From assembly GCA_016296675.1 (NCBI GenBank), contig JAEDIV010000070.1, forward strand, positions 1-13,154: DNA of 13,154 nt, read 5' to 3'. The translations under genes were made by a program, and so were the position numbers. The DNA comes from Clostridia bacterium. GTDB lineage: Bacteria; Bacillota; Clostridia; Christensenellales; Aristaeellaceae. Under the pieces are notes generated by a model. It saw only the letters and a list, made by a program, of their open reading frames with translations. It did no database searches and was not told where the DNA came from. Below are positions 7,282 to 13,154 of this stretch, piece by piece (position 1 is the first letter of the stretch; every line of letters begins with the position of its first letter).

Positions 7282-10200
7282 TTACAGCACGCGGCGGCCC
7301 CAGGAGAATACGCGGCGGTAGTAGCCCGAGGCGAGAGAGGAGATGACAACCTTGCCTGCGCCGGAGGAGGCGTGGACGAACTGGTTGTTGCCAAGGTAAA
7401 TGCCGACGTGGTCGCTCAGGTCGCTGTCATCGATGGTATTGAAGCATACGATATCGCCGCGGCGCAGATCGGAAATGCTCGAGATCTTCGTGCCGTCGTT
7501 ATAGCCTACGGCCTGCGCGCTGCGTCTGAGCTTTACGCCGACCTTCGCGTAGCAGAACTGGGTAAAGCCGGAGCAGTCGAAAGTGTTGGGACCTTCATCA
7601 CCGTAAACATATTTTTTGCCGAGCTGCTTAAGTCCCCACTCTATAACGGTTTCGGCTTTCTGGGAGGCGGTTCCGCTTCCAAGGTCGTCGTCGGGATCAG
7701 TGGAGTAGTTGCCGTTTCCACTGCTATTGCCGCTTCCGGCGCCGGCTACGTTTCCGGTGTTGTTCGCGGGCGCAGAGGAGGAGAAAAGGCTCTTAAGCGT
7801 CTTGACATCGGCAGTGCCGGTTTCGGTGAGCCCTGCAACCTTCTGATAAATCTTGACCGCGGTTTCCGTAATCGTGCCGTAATCACCGTCGATGGAAGCG
7901 CTCATGTAGCCCTTGTTGGTAAGTCTGTTCTGAAGGCGGGTTACGTCGCTTCCGGTGTCGTTCTTGGCGAGCGTCTTTGTGCGGATGGAGGATTCGGGCG
8001 CTTCGGAAGAGTAGAGGATGCGCAGCGTTGCAAGGTCGGCGTTTCCGGTTACGGAAAGACCAAGCTGCTTTTGGAACCTCTGAACGGCTGCCGTGGTCAG
8101 GGAACCATAGTTGCCGGCGGGATTTCCGTCAAAGTAACCCAGATTTTCAAGGGCCTTTTGAAGATTCAGAATTTCTGTTTTGCTTCCGGAGGATGCGCTC
8201 AAGGCGGTGTAGGAATCATTGTTCAGGTATTTCCTGAGCACATAGACGTTGTCGCCGTTTACGCTTACGCGCGCCCATTTGTCGGTATAGGCGGTGACGT
8301 TTACGGTGTCGCCGATGTTGAATGCGCCGACTTTGTATTCGCTGTTTTCAAGCGCGCAGCTGTAAGCAGGAAGGTCGGCCTTAATCACGGTAGCCGAGAG
8401 CGATTTTACGGTGGGGGAGGTGAATTCGTCAATCTGGACATACATATTGGTAAGCTTCATGTAGCCGCGATTGCCGTTCATTTCGATCAGGCCCCATCCG
8501 CTGCCCTGAGCAAGAACGTTGAACGTCACGCCTTTTTTGAGCGTGCCGATCTGAGTTGCGGCTTCAGAGGCGTACTTGTAGACGCTTGCGCTTGTGCTGG
8601 TTACGACGCCGGGGTAGCTGCCCTTGGGGGAAAGCTCGATCTCGGACACGAGCAGCACATTGCTCTTGAGCACGTAAGAGGCGACATTGCCGGTGGTTTT
8701 CGTTTTTTCAATCAGGCACCAGGTATCGTCATAGCCTAAAATGGTGACTTCGGAGGAAATGGGATAGGTACCGACAACCTTGGAGGTTTCAGTGGCGTAT
8801 CCGTACGCCTTGGTTTTGTCCTTGCTGATAATGGCGGGGATGCGCGTGGTCGCGGGCAGCGTGGGATTCTTTTCCTCGCTTACAATGGAGATGCCGCTTG
8901 CATCTGCATATCCGATATAGTTTCCGCGCTTAAGCATTGCCCAGCCGTCCTTATAGGCAAGAACGGTGACAGAAGTGCCCTTATTGAATTTTCCGTAAGA
9001 AGGAGCATATTTGCTTGCGAACTTATAGACGATCAGGGAACTTGCGCTTATAACCGCGGGAGATTCCATGGTGGCGGTCAGAGTCGCATCTTTCTTAGCG
9101 ATCAGCGCATCTTTCAGCATATAGCCGCGGGTGGAATTGTATTCGACCAGCGTCCAGTTGTCCTTTACGCCCAGAACTGTGACCTCAAATCCCGCGGATA
9201 CGGTTTTAAGAACCTGGGAGGAAGTGGAGATGGAGGCATAAATCTTGGCAGAAGAAGTATTTACAAAGGAATCAACAGACATGATCGGCTGAATCGCGGG
9301 CGTGGGAGCAGGGGTGTTGGTGGGCTTGGGCGTCGCGGTCGGCTTCGGGGTGGCGCCGGTATAGTCGCCGGTGTTTTTCAGAGAAGCGAGTTTGCAGTAG
9401 CCAACCTTGTTGCTCTTATAGATTTTTGCCCATGTTTCATCGTAATCCAGAACGGTTACGGTATCGCCTTTTTTAAGATAGCCGATGGATTCTGCCGAAA
9501 CGCTCTTTCCTGCGTATACGTACAGCTTGGTTACAGTGACTTCGGCAACGGGGCCTTCGATGACGTCCGGCACGGGGAGGGGCGTTGCGGTCGGCACAGG
9601 TGTTGCGGTGGGTGTAGGCGTGGCTTTCGCACCTTCTGTGATATTGAAATGCGAAAGCTTGGCATATCCGATGTGCTTTCCGTTCTGCAGTTTGGCCCAT
9701 TCGCCGTCTGTTGCAAGAAGCGTAAAGGTCTGATTCTTATAAACGGTGCACATCTTTTTTGATGTGGTTGAAGGGCTTACATATACATAAGTAGAGGTTA
9801 CATTGACTTTGGCAAGCCCGGATTTGCTTTCCTCAGGTTTTTCAGTGGGCTTGGGCGTTGCGGTCGCCTTGGGTGTGGCGGTTGCAACGGGCGTGGCTTT
9901 TGCGCCTTCGTCAATGGTGATGCTGGAAAGTTTTACGTATCCGATGTGATTTCCGTTCTGAAGCTTGGCCCACTCGCCTTCTGTAGAAAGAAGCGTAAAG
10001 GTCGCGCCTTTATAGACGATGCACATTTTCTTTGCGGCGGTTGAAGGACTTACATATACATAGGCAGAGTTTGCCTTGATTTCTGCAAGTCCGGATTTGC
10101 TTGTTTCGGGTTCGGGCGTATTGGTGGGCTTGGGCGTTGCGGTTACCTTGGGTGTTGCGGTTGCAACGGGCGTGGCGGTAGCGCCCTGGGTGATGTTCAG

Positions 10201-11172
10201 ATAGGAAAGCTTTGTGTAGCCGATATACTTTCCGTTCTGGAGCTTGGCCCATTCGCCGTCTGTCGAAAGAAGGGTAAAGGTCTGGCCTTTTCGAACCTGA
10301 CACATTTTCTTTGCGCCGGTCGAGGGGCTTACATATACATAGGCCGAGGTTACGTTGATGGTAGCGAGGCCGGATTTGCTCGCGTTGGGCGTATTGGTGG
10401 GCTTGGGGGTCGGAGTTGCGTCGGGCTCATTGCTTAAGGAAAGGCCGATCAGACGTGCATAACCGATGTGCTTTCCGTTCTGAAGCTTGGCCCAGCCGTT
10501 GCCGGTTGCAAGCACTGTGAAAGACTGTCCCTTTTTGAGAGTGGTCATGAGCTTGGAATCGGTGGAAGCGGAAGTGTAAATGGGAAGCGAGGAGGCGGTT
10601 ACGGTAGCTGTGCCGTTTGCGCTGTTTTTAACAGGGGAAGCGGTAGCCTTTGCTTTGTCGTCGATTTTCAGACCGCTGGCTTTGGTAAATCCGATATCGT
10701 CGCCTCTTTCGAGCTTGGCCCAGCCGTTTTTGTCCACTTCAAGAACAAGGATGGTGGCGTTCTTCTTGAGCGTTCCGAGCTCCCAGGAAGTGGTGGAAGG
10801 CTTATCGTATACCTTGATTTCCTTTTCGATAACGGTAGCGAGGCCGTGGTCGGGCTCTTCTTCCTTTTCAGGAGCTTTTTCTTCCGCGGAAGATACGCGT
10901 TTCATATCGGAAACCCTTGCATAGCCCTTGTTTCCGTTAAACTCTATGTATGCAATGCCATCGGCATAATCGAGAACGGTGACAATTGTCCCTTTCTCAA
11001 GATAGCATAAAAGCGGAGTCGATGCCGTCTTTCCTTCGCGGACGATCATTCTGCTTGCGGTGACCTGGGCGGAAAAGGTTTCGGCCATGACGGTCATGGG
11101 AAGAGAAGAGATCAGGACGGACAGAATGAGGGATAAGGTCAAAATGCGCTTGAATAGTTTTTTGATATTCAT
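7282..11172 (-). CDS. Secreted multi-SH3, peptidoglycan-binding, NlpC/P60 endopeptidase
   Basis: This 1296-residue secreted wall hydrolase probably cuts peptide stems of peptidoglycan. A signal peptide occupies residues 1-30 (KK..KR, hydrophobic core, cleavage after TVMA). Twelve SH3-like modules follow, at about 34-93, 108-171, 186-248, 266-328, 358-421, 448-513, 540-600, 630-690, 703-765, 775-843, 852-915 and 922-985, many with GWAKL..G..IGY. ATPKPT-type linkers join several. Two PG_binding_1-like modules lie at 996-1055 and 1068-1130 (LQ..L...GY, DG.YG, TAV..FQ). A Gly/Ser/Asn-rich linker leads to the NlpC/P60 domain (1170-1296) with FDCSGF (Cys1200), DHVGIYLG (His1255) and FVHASS (His1267), a complete catalytic triad. 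The start ATG 11170-11172 has AGGAG 7 nt upstream; a TTG 7 codons earlier lies upstream of that site and is unlikely. It is transcribed from the promoter at 11239-11267. Twelve SH3 modules is unusually many for this class. Confidence 0.93.
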   Translation of the reverse strand: MNIKKLFKRILTLSLILSVLISSLPMTVMAETFSAQVTASRMIVREGKTASTPLLCYLEKGTIVTVLDYADGIAYIEFNGNKGYARVSDMKRVSSAEEKAPEKEEEPDHGLATVIEKEIKVYDKPSTTSWELGTLKKNATILVLEVDKNGWAKLERGDDIGFTKASGLKIDDKAKATASPVKNSANGTATVTASSLPIYTSASTDSKLMTTLKKGQSFTVLATGNGWAKLQNGKHIGYARLIGLSLSNEPDATPTPKPTNTPNASKSGLATINVTSAYVYVSPSTGAKKMCQVRKGQTFTLLSTDGEWAKLQNGKYIGYTKLSYLNITQGATATPVATATPKVTATPKPTNTPEPETSKSGLAEIKANSAYVYVSPSTAAKKMCIVYKGATFTLLSTEGEWAKLQNGNHIGYVKLSSITIDEGAKATPVATATPKATATPKPTEKPEESKSGLAKVNVTSTYVYVSPSTTSKKMCTVYKNQTFTLLATDGEWAKLQNGKHIGYAKLSHFNITEGAKATPTPTATPVPTATPLPVPDVIEGPVAEVTVTKLYVYAGKSVSAESIGYLKKGDTVTVLDYDETWAKIYKSNKVGYCKLASLKNTGDYTGATPKPTATPKPTNTPAPTPAIQPIMSVDSFVNTSSAKIYASISTSSQVLKTVSAGFEVTVLGVKDNWTLVEYNSTRGYMLKDALIAKKDATLTATMESPAVISASSLIVYKFASKYAPSYGKFNKGTSVTVLAYKDGWAMLKRGNYIGYADASGISIVSEEKNPTLPATTRIPAIISKDKTKAYGYATETSKVVGTYPISSEVTILGYDDTWCLIEKTKTTGNVASYVLKSNVLLVSEIELSPKGSYPGVVTSTSASVYKYASEAATQIGTLKKGVTFNVLAQGSGWGLIEMNGNRGYMKLTNMYVQIDEFTSPTVKSLSATVIKADLPAYSCALENSEYKVGAFNIGDTVNVTAYTDKWARVSVNGDNVYVLRKYLNNDSYTALSASSGSKTEILNLQKALENLGYFDGNPAGNYGSLTTAAVQRFQKQLGLSVTGNADLATLRILYSSEAPESSIRTKTLAKNDTGSDVTRLQNRLTNKGYMSASIDGDYGTITETAVKIYQKVAGLTETGTADVKTLKSLFSSSAPANNTGNVAGAGSGNSSGNGNYSTDPDDDLGSGTASQKAETVIEWGLKQLGKKYVYGDEGPNTFDCSGFTQFCYAKVGVKLRRSAQAVGYNDGTKISSISDLRRGDIVCFNTIDDSDLSDHVGIYLGNNQFVHASSGAGKVVISSLASGYYRRVFSWGRRVL
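9634..10377 (-). repeat. Three near-identical SH3-module repeats inside the NlpC/P60 gene
   Basis: Modules at residues 266-328, 358-421 and 448-513 share YVYVSPST..KKMC.V.K..TFTLL.T.GEWAKLQNG..IGY.KLS, with linkers rich in ATPVATATPK and KPT. The period is 91-93 residues (about 275 bp), including linker and module. Similarity is also clear in the DNA, for example the shared stretch around TTACATATACATA. This indicates intragenic duplication more recent than the split from the other nine modules. Confidence 0.88.
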
Positions 11173-11230
11173 TTGCGTTCTCCTTATTTGCAATAAGTAT
11201 TTCGAAATTGTTGCCTAATTTTATATATAT

Positions 11231-11261
11231 TCATGTTCATTATACAAGAAAGTGAACATGA
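11231..11261. promoter_or_regulatory. 9-bp inverted repeat overlapping the NlpC/P60 promoter
   Basis: TCATGTTCA (11231-11239) and TGAACATGA (11253-11261) are a perfect 9-bp inverted repeat with a 13-bp spacer, so arm centres are 22 bp apart, about two helical turns. One arm overlaps the end of the -10 hexamer and the start point; the other lies in the -35/-10 spacer against the -35 box. This is the classical geometry of an operator for a dimeric repressor. The regulator is not in the window. Confidence 0.65.
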
Positions 11262-11267
11262 TTGCAA
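11239..11267 (-). promoter_or_regulatory. Sigma-A promoter of the NlpC/P60 gene
   Basis: On the minus strand TTGCAA (11262-11267), a 17-nt spacer and TATAAT (11239-11244). The predicted leader is about 60 nt and AT-rich. The hexamers and spacing are identical to those of the helD promoter. The inverted repeat at 11231-11261 overlaps it. Confidence 0.88.
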
Positions 11268-11293
11268 CACCTTATTGATAAAAAAGTGTTTAT

Positions 11294-11323
11294 TAGCGGT
11301 TTATTGTAATGTTTGCACCGCTA
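11294..11323. promoter_or_regulatory. 7-bp inverted repeat upstream of the URO-D promoter
   Basis: TAGCGGT (11294-11300) and ACCGCTA (11317-11323) are perfect inverted arms separated by 16 bp (centres 23 bp apart). Relative to the predicted rightward start near 11357 they sit at about -63 to -34, just upstream of an extended -10 promoter without a clear -35 box. That position suits an activator site. The sequence differs from the inverted repeat over the leftward promoter, so a different regulator is likely. Confidence 0.5.
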
Positions 11324-11341
11324 TGCGTTGGCTGAATGATT

Positions 11342-11350
11342 TGGTATAAT
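11342..11350 (+). promoter_or_regulatory. Extended -10 promoter of the URO-D operon
   Basis: TGGTATAAT matches the extended -10 form (TGnTATAAT). At 17-nt spacing the -35 position reads TATGCG, a poor match. The start point would fall about 6-7 nt downstream, near 11357, which puts the ribosome site AAGGGGG (11357-11363) at the very 5' end of the mRNA and leaves a leader of only about 14 nt. Confidence 0.7.
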
Positions 11351-11370
11351 GAGGAAAAGGGGGCATTAAC

Positions 11371-12489
11371 ATGGATAACAGAGCACGAGTAAATGCGATT
11401 ATGCATTATGAAAAGTACGACCGCATGCCGGTTGTTGCATTCGGATATTGGCAGGAAACGCTTGAAAAATGGCATAAGGAAGGCCATGTGACGGAAGATG
11501 AAGCGAAATTCTATTCCGACAACAATGAATTCGACCTTGCGGTCATGCAAAGGCTTGGTTTCGATTTCAACTGGAACGGCGGCGTGGGCGGGAACAGCCA
11601 TCTGATGCCGGCGTTTGAAGAGGAAATTCTCAGAACCGAAGCCGATGGTACGATCGTTCTTAGAAATAATGAGGGCCTGATTGTTAAAAAGAAGCCCGGC
11701 GTTGTATCCATTCCTGCGCACGGCGGCACTTCCTTAACCGGGCGCGAGGCATGGGAGGAGCTTTACGTGCCCAAACTGACCTATACAGATGCGCGCGTGG
11801 ACGAAGAAGGCATCAAAAGAGCCTATGAAGAAAACGCGAAAACCGGGAGACCCCAGTACATCCATATCGGAAGTCTTTATGGAAATATCCGAAATATGCT
11901 GGGTGTTGAAGAGCTTGCGTATCTTCAGGCGGATGACGAGGATTTGTATATTGAGATTATCAATACGGTCGGCGAAGTGAATTATAAGGTTGCCGAGAAG
12001 GTTTTGTCGCTTGGCCTCACCTTTGACTATGCGCATTTCTGGGAGGACATCTGTTTCAAATCCGGTCCGCTGGTTCGTCCGTCGGTGTTTGCGGAATATG
12101 TCGGTCCGTGGTACAAAAAGATTACTGACTTATTAAAAAAACATGGCGTAGATATTGTGTCTGTAGACTGTGACGGATTGATTGACAAATTGGTTCCAAT
12201 TTGGCTGGAAAATGGCGTAAATACCATGTTTCCGATTGAAGTGGGCACGTGGAACGCGTCCTTTGACAGGTGGAGACAACAATATGGAAATGAGCTTCGC
12301 GGCGTAGGCGGCATGGACAAGCGCGTTTTTGCGCAGGACTACGCGGCGGTGGACAAGGAAATTGAGCGACTGAAGCCCATTGTGGATCTGGGCGGCTATA
12401 TCCCGTGCCCCGACCACAGAATCGCGCCGGATGCGAAGTGGGAAAACGTTCAGTATTACTGCGAAAAATTCAGAAAGGTGTTCGGATAA
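11371..12489 (+). CDS. URO-D superfamily protein (not HemE)
   Basis: This 372-residue cytosolic protein has the length and pattern of uroporphyrinogen decarboxylase-domain proteins, which include haem decarboxylases and cobalamin-linked methyltransferases. The N-terminus NRARVNAIMHYEKYDRMPV is the common opening; other matches are GFDFNW (63-68), a central FDYAHFWEDICF (218-229), VDCDGLIDKLVPIWLENGVN (265-284), GGMDKRVF (313-320) and GGYIPCPDHRIAP (341-353). The MRQAGR motif of HemE is absent, so haem synthesis is unlikely. Cys267 and Cys346 lie 79 residues apart, near the spacing of two zinc-binding cysteines in MtaA-type methyltransferases, but the accompanying His-x-Cys is missing (Val265). 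No corrinoid protein or methyltransferase partner is in the window, so substrate is unknown. The ATG has AAGGGGG 7 nt upstream. It is co-transcribed with the next gene, one base away. Confidence 0.88.
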   Translation: MDNRARVNAIMHYEKYDRMPVVAFGYWQETLEKWHKEGHVTEDEAKFYSDNNEFDLAVMQRLGFDFNWNGGVGGNSHLMPAFEEEILRTEADGTIVLRNNEGLIVKKKPGVVSIPAHGGTSLTGREAWEELYVPKLTYTDARVDEEGIKRAYEENAKTGRPQYIHIGSLYGNIRNMLGVEELAYLQADDEDLYIEIINTVGEVNYKVAEKVLSLGLTFDYAHFWEDICFKSGPLVRPSVFAEYVGPWYKKITDLLKKHGVDIVSVDCDGLIDKLVPIWLENGVNTMFPIEVGTWNASFDRWRQQYGNELRGVGGMDKRVFAQDYAAVDKEIERLKPIVDLGGYIPCPDHRIAPDAKWENVQYYCEKFRKVFG

Positions 12490-12490
12490 C

Positions 12491-13057
12491 ATGCGCGTGG
12501 ATTTTTCTTCCTGGAAGGGAGATGAGCTTACGCGCGCATACACCTTCCGCTATCAGGATGCGCCTGTTCCAAAAAAGACGCAATCCGGCATCGAAACGCA
12601 GGTCAACCCCGCCCATAAGGAAGGCTTTGACAACGTAAGCTATCTTTCGAAAGCAAAATATACTGCGGGCGTGATGGCTGAACTCAAGTGCTCCTTTGAA
12701 GGGACGGGCTGCCCTGAGATCATATTGGTGGAAAATGCCGAAAATTGTCTGGATGGCGTGGTGCGCTATGGCGCGTGCTTTGAAATTGTGCTGTATAAAG
12801 GCGGCGTGAACATCTGGCGGCACTATATGGACGAAAACCGCGTCTGCTCGTGGCACAGACGGCTGGGCGTGGAATGGAATGTCCCGGAAAATGTGGTTCA
12901 TACGCTTACTGTTCATGTCAAGGAAAATGAGATCGGGTTTTCTGTGGACGGCATCGCAGCATCCGTTCGGACGGAGGACATTTTCAAGGAGTTTCATGTG
13001 GGGCTTACGCTGTGCGAGGGCATCGCGCGGGCGCACGAGATGGTGATATCTGAATAG
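12491..13057 (+). CDS. Conserved-looking small protein, predicted beta-sandwich
   Basis: This is a 188-residue soluble protein with no signal peptide or membrane segment. I do not recognise its family from the sequence. The pattern of alternating hydrophobic strands in the middle and C-terminal half (YTAGVMAELKCSFEG, FEIVLYKGGVNIWRHY, HTLTVHVKENEIGFSVDG, HVGLTLCEG) resembles concanavalin A-like or LamG-like beta-sandwich domains that bind or process sugars; this is inference from strand pattern only. Five cysteines are scattered without a clear metal motif. The ATG follows the URO-D stop by one base, with a modest AAAGGTG about 9 nt upstream, so translation is probably coupled. An in-frame upstream start would lie within the URO-D gene in another frame and give a basic, non-coding-looking leader. 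The pairing suggests a shared metabolic task. Confidence 0.75.
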   Translation: MRVDFSSWKGDELTRAYTFRYQDAPVPKKTQSGIETQVNPAHKEGFDNVSYLSKAKYTAGVMAELKCSFEGTGCPEIILVENAENCLDGVVRYGACFEIVLYKGGVNIWRHYMDENRVCSWHRRLGVEWNVPENVVHTLTVHVKENEIGFSVDGIAASVRTEDIFKEFHVGLTLCEGIARAHEMVISE

Positions 13058-13096
13058 AAATAAAAAGAAGCGGAGCTGTTTTTTCACAGCTCCGCT
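13058..13096 (-). terminator. Intrinsic terminator of the right repeat copy
   Basis: A perfect 11-bp stem, AGCGGAGCTGT (13069-13079) with ACAGCTCCGCT (13086-13096), has a 6-nt loop. On the minus strand it is followed by TCTTTTTATTT, a good T-tract; in the + direction there is none (CAAATC follows). It therefore best terminates transcription entering from the right edge. It abuts the stop codon of the small beta-sandwich gene. The stem also could stall or protect the rightward mRNA end. Confidence 0.75.
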
Positions 13097-13154
13097 CAAA
13101 TCATCAACAAACCTCCGGGAGAGGTATGGAGAGGGAGCGCACTTCCTCTCCATT
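13097..13154 (-). repeat. Right copy of terminal dispersed repeat (partial)
   Basis: The minus strand of 13100-13137 equals 12-49 exactly. This copy is longer than the left one and shows a 9-bp hairpin: ATGGAGAGG and CCTCTCCAT (minus strand, 13124-13153) with a 10-nt loop AAGTGCGCTC. The ACCTC/GAGGT hairpin and then the terminator follow in the same order as at the left end. The window ends one base past the hairpin arm, consistent with an assembly break in a multicopy sequence. An open frame (MERKCAPSPY...) crosses it but runs through the terminator and lies antisense to the neighbouring gene, so I do not call it coding. Confidence 0.8.

Noticed and set aside
7372..8739. Long + strand open frame of 455 residues
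   Set aside because: It is antisense to the NlpC/P60 gene, including its catalytic domain; composition is that of a mirror frame of repeated SH3 modules.
11170..11193. TTG start at 11193 for the NlpC/P60 gene
   Set aside because: It lies upstream of the AGGAG site at 11180-11184, which is correctly spaced for the ATG at 11172, where a typical signal peptide begins.
11231..11261. LexA/DinR SOS box
   Set aside because: The Firmicutes box is GAAC-N4-GTTC. Here the arms read in the opposite order (GTTC...GAAC) with a much longer spacer.
11371..12489. hemE, uroporphyrinogen decarboxylase of haem synthesis
   Set aside because: The arginine-containing MRQAGR motif at the N-terminus is absent, and no other haem gene is nearby.
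12470..13153. Minus-strand frame of 227 residues starting in the right repeat
   Set aside because: It passes through the terminator stem and is antisense to two genes; only the repeat portion is shared with the left copy, where the same frame stops soon after.
1..13154. The whole window as a transposon with terminal inverted repeats
   Set aside because: The inverted repeats are followed by different terminators, no transposase or integrase is present, and the cargo includes housekeeping genes (tmk, helD). A dispersed repeat causing contig breaks explains it better.

Overview
The window reads as a fragment of a low-to-mid GC Firmicutes (Clostridia) genome, probably an uncultured gut-type lineage. 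This is inferred from GGAGG ribosome sites, sigma-A promoters of the TTGCAA-17-TATAAT type, a HelD-type RNA polymerase recycling helicase, and large surface proteins with ATPTP/PTPE linkers, bacterial SH3 modules and peptidoglycan-binding modules. No rRNA, tRNA, CRISPR array, phage gene or transposase is visible.

Layout. Positions 1-94: a partial copy of a repeat that ends in an intrinsic terminator read rightward. 91-2313 (-): helD with its own strong promoter. 2430-5876 (-): a 1148-residue membrane protein with a zinc ribbon, a truncated kinase-like N-lobe, one transmembrane helix and an extracellular array of peptidoglycan-binding, SH3-like and PTPE-repeat segments. 5883-7181 (-): a HAD phosphatase fused to thymidylate kinase. 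7282-11172 (-): a secreted protein of 12 SH3-like modules, two peptidoglycan-binding modules and an NlpC/P60 peptidase. A 198-bp divergent control region follows, with two promoters, each carrying its own inverted repeat. 11371-12489 (+): a URO-D superfamily protein, coupled to 12491-13057 (+), a small predicted beta-sandwich protein. 13058-13154: a second copy of the terminal repeat, inverted relative to the first, again with its terminator pointing into the window.

How the genes fit. The leftward genes from 11172 to 2430 may form one transcription unit: a secreted wall hydrolase, the phosphatase/dTMP kinase fusion (its stop lies 6 nt from the next start), then a membrane protein that could read wall state outside and carries a degenerate kinase remnant inside. 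A strong terminator separates this unit from helD. The rightward pair is a separate two-gene operon, probably small-molecule metabolism.

The points most worth a second look are the repeat at both window ends (38 nt identical, hairpin-rich, each copy ending in a different terminator, probably the cause of the contig breaks), the HAD-thymidylate kinase fusion, the kinase N-lobe without a C-lobe on a wall-binding membrane protein, and the two-operator divergent promoter region.
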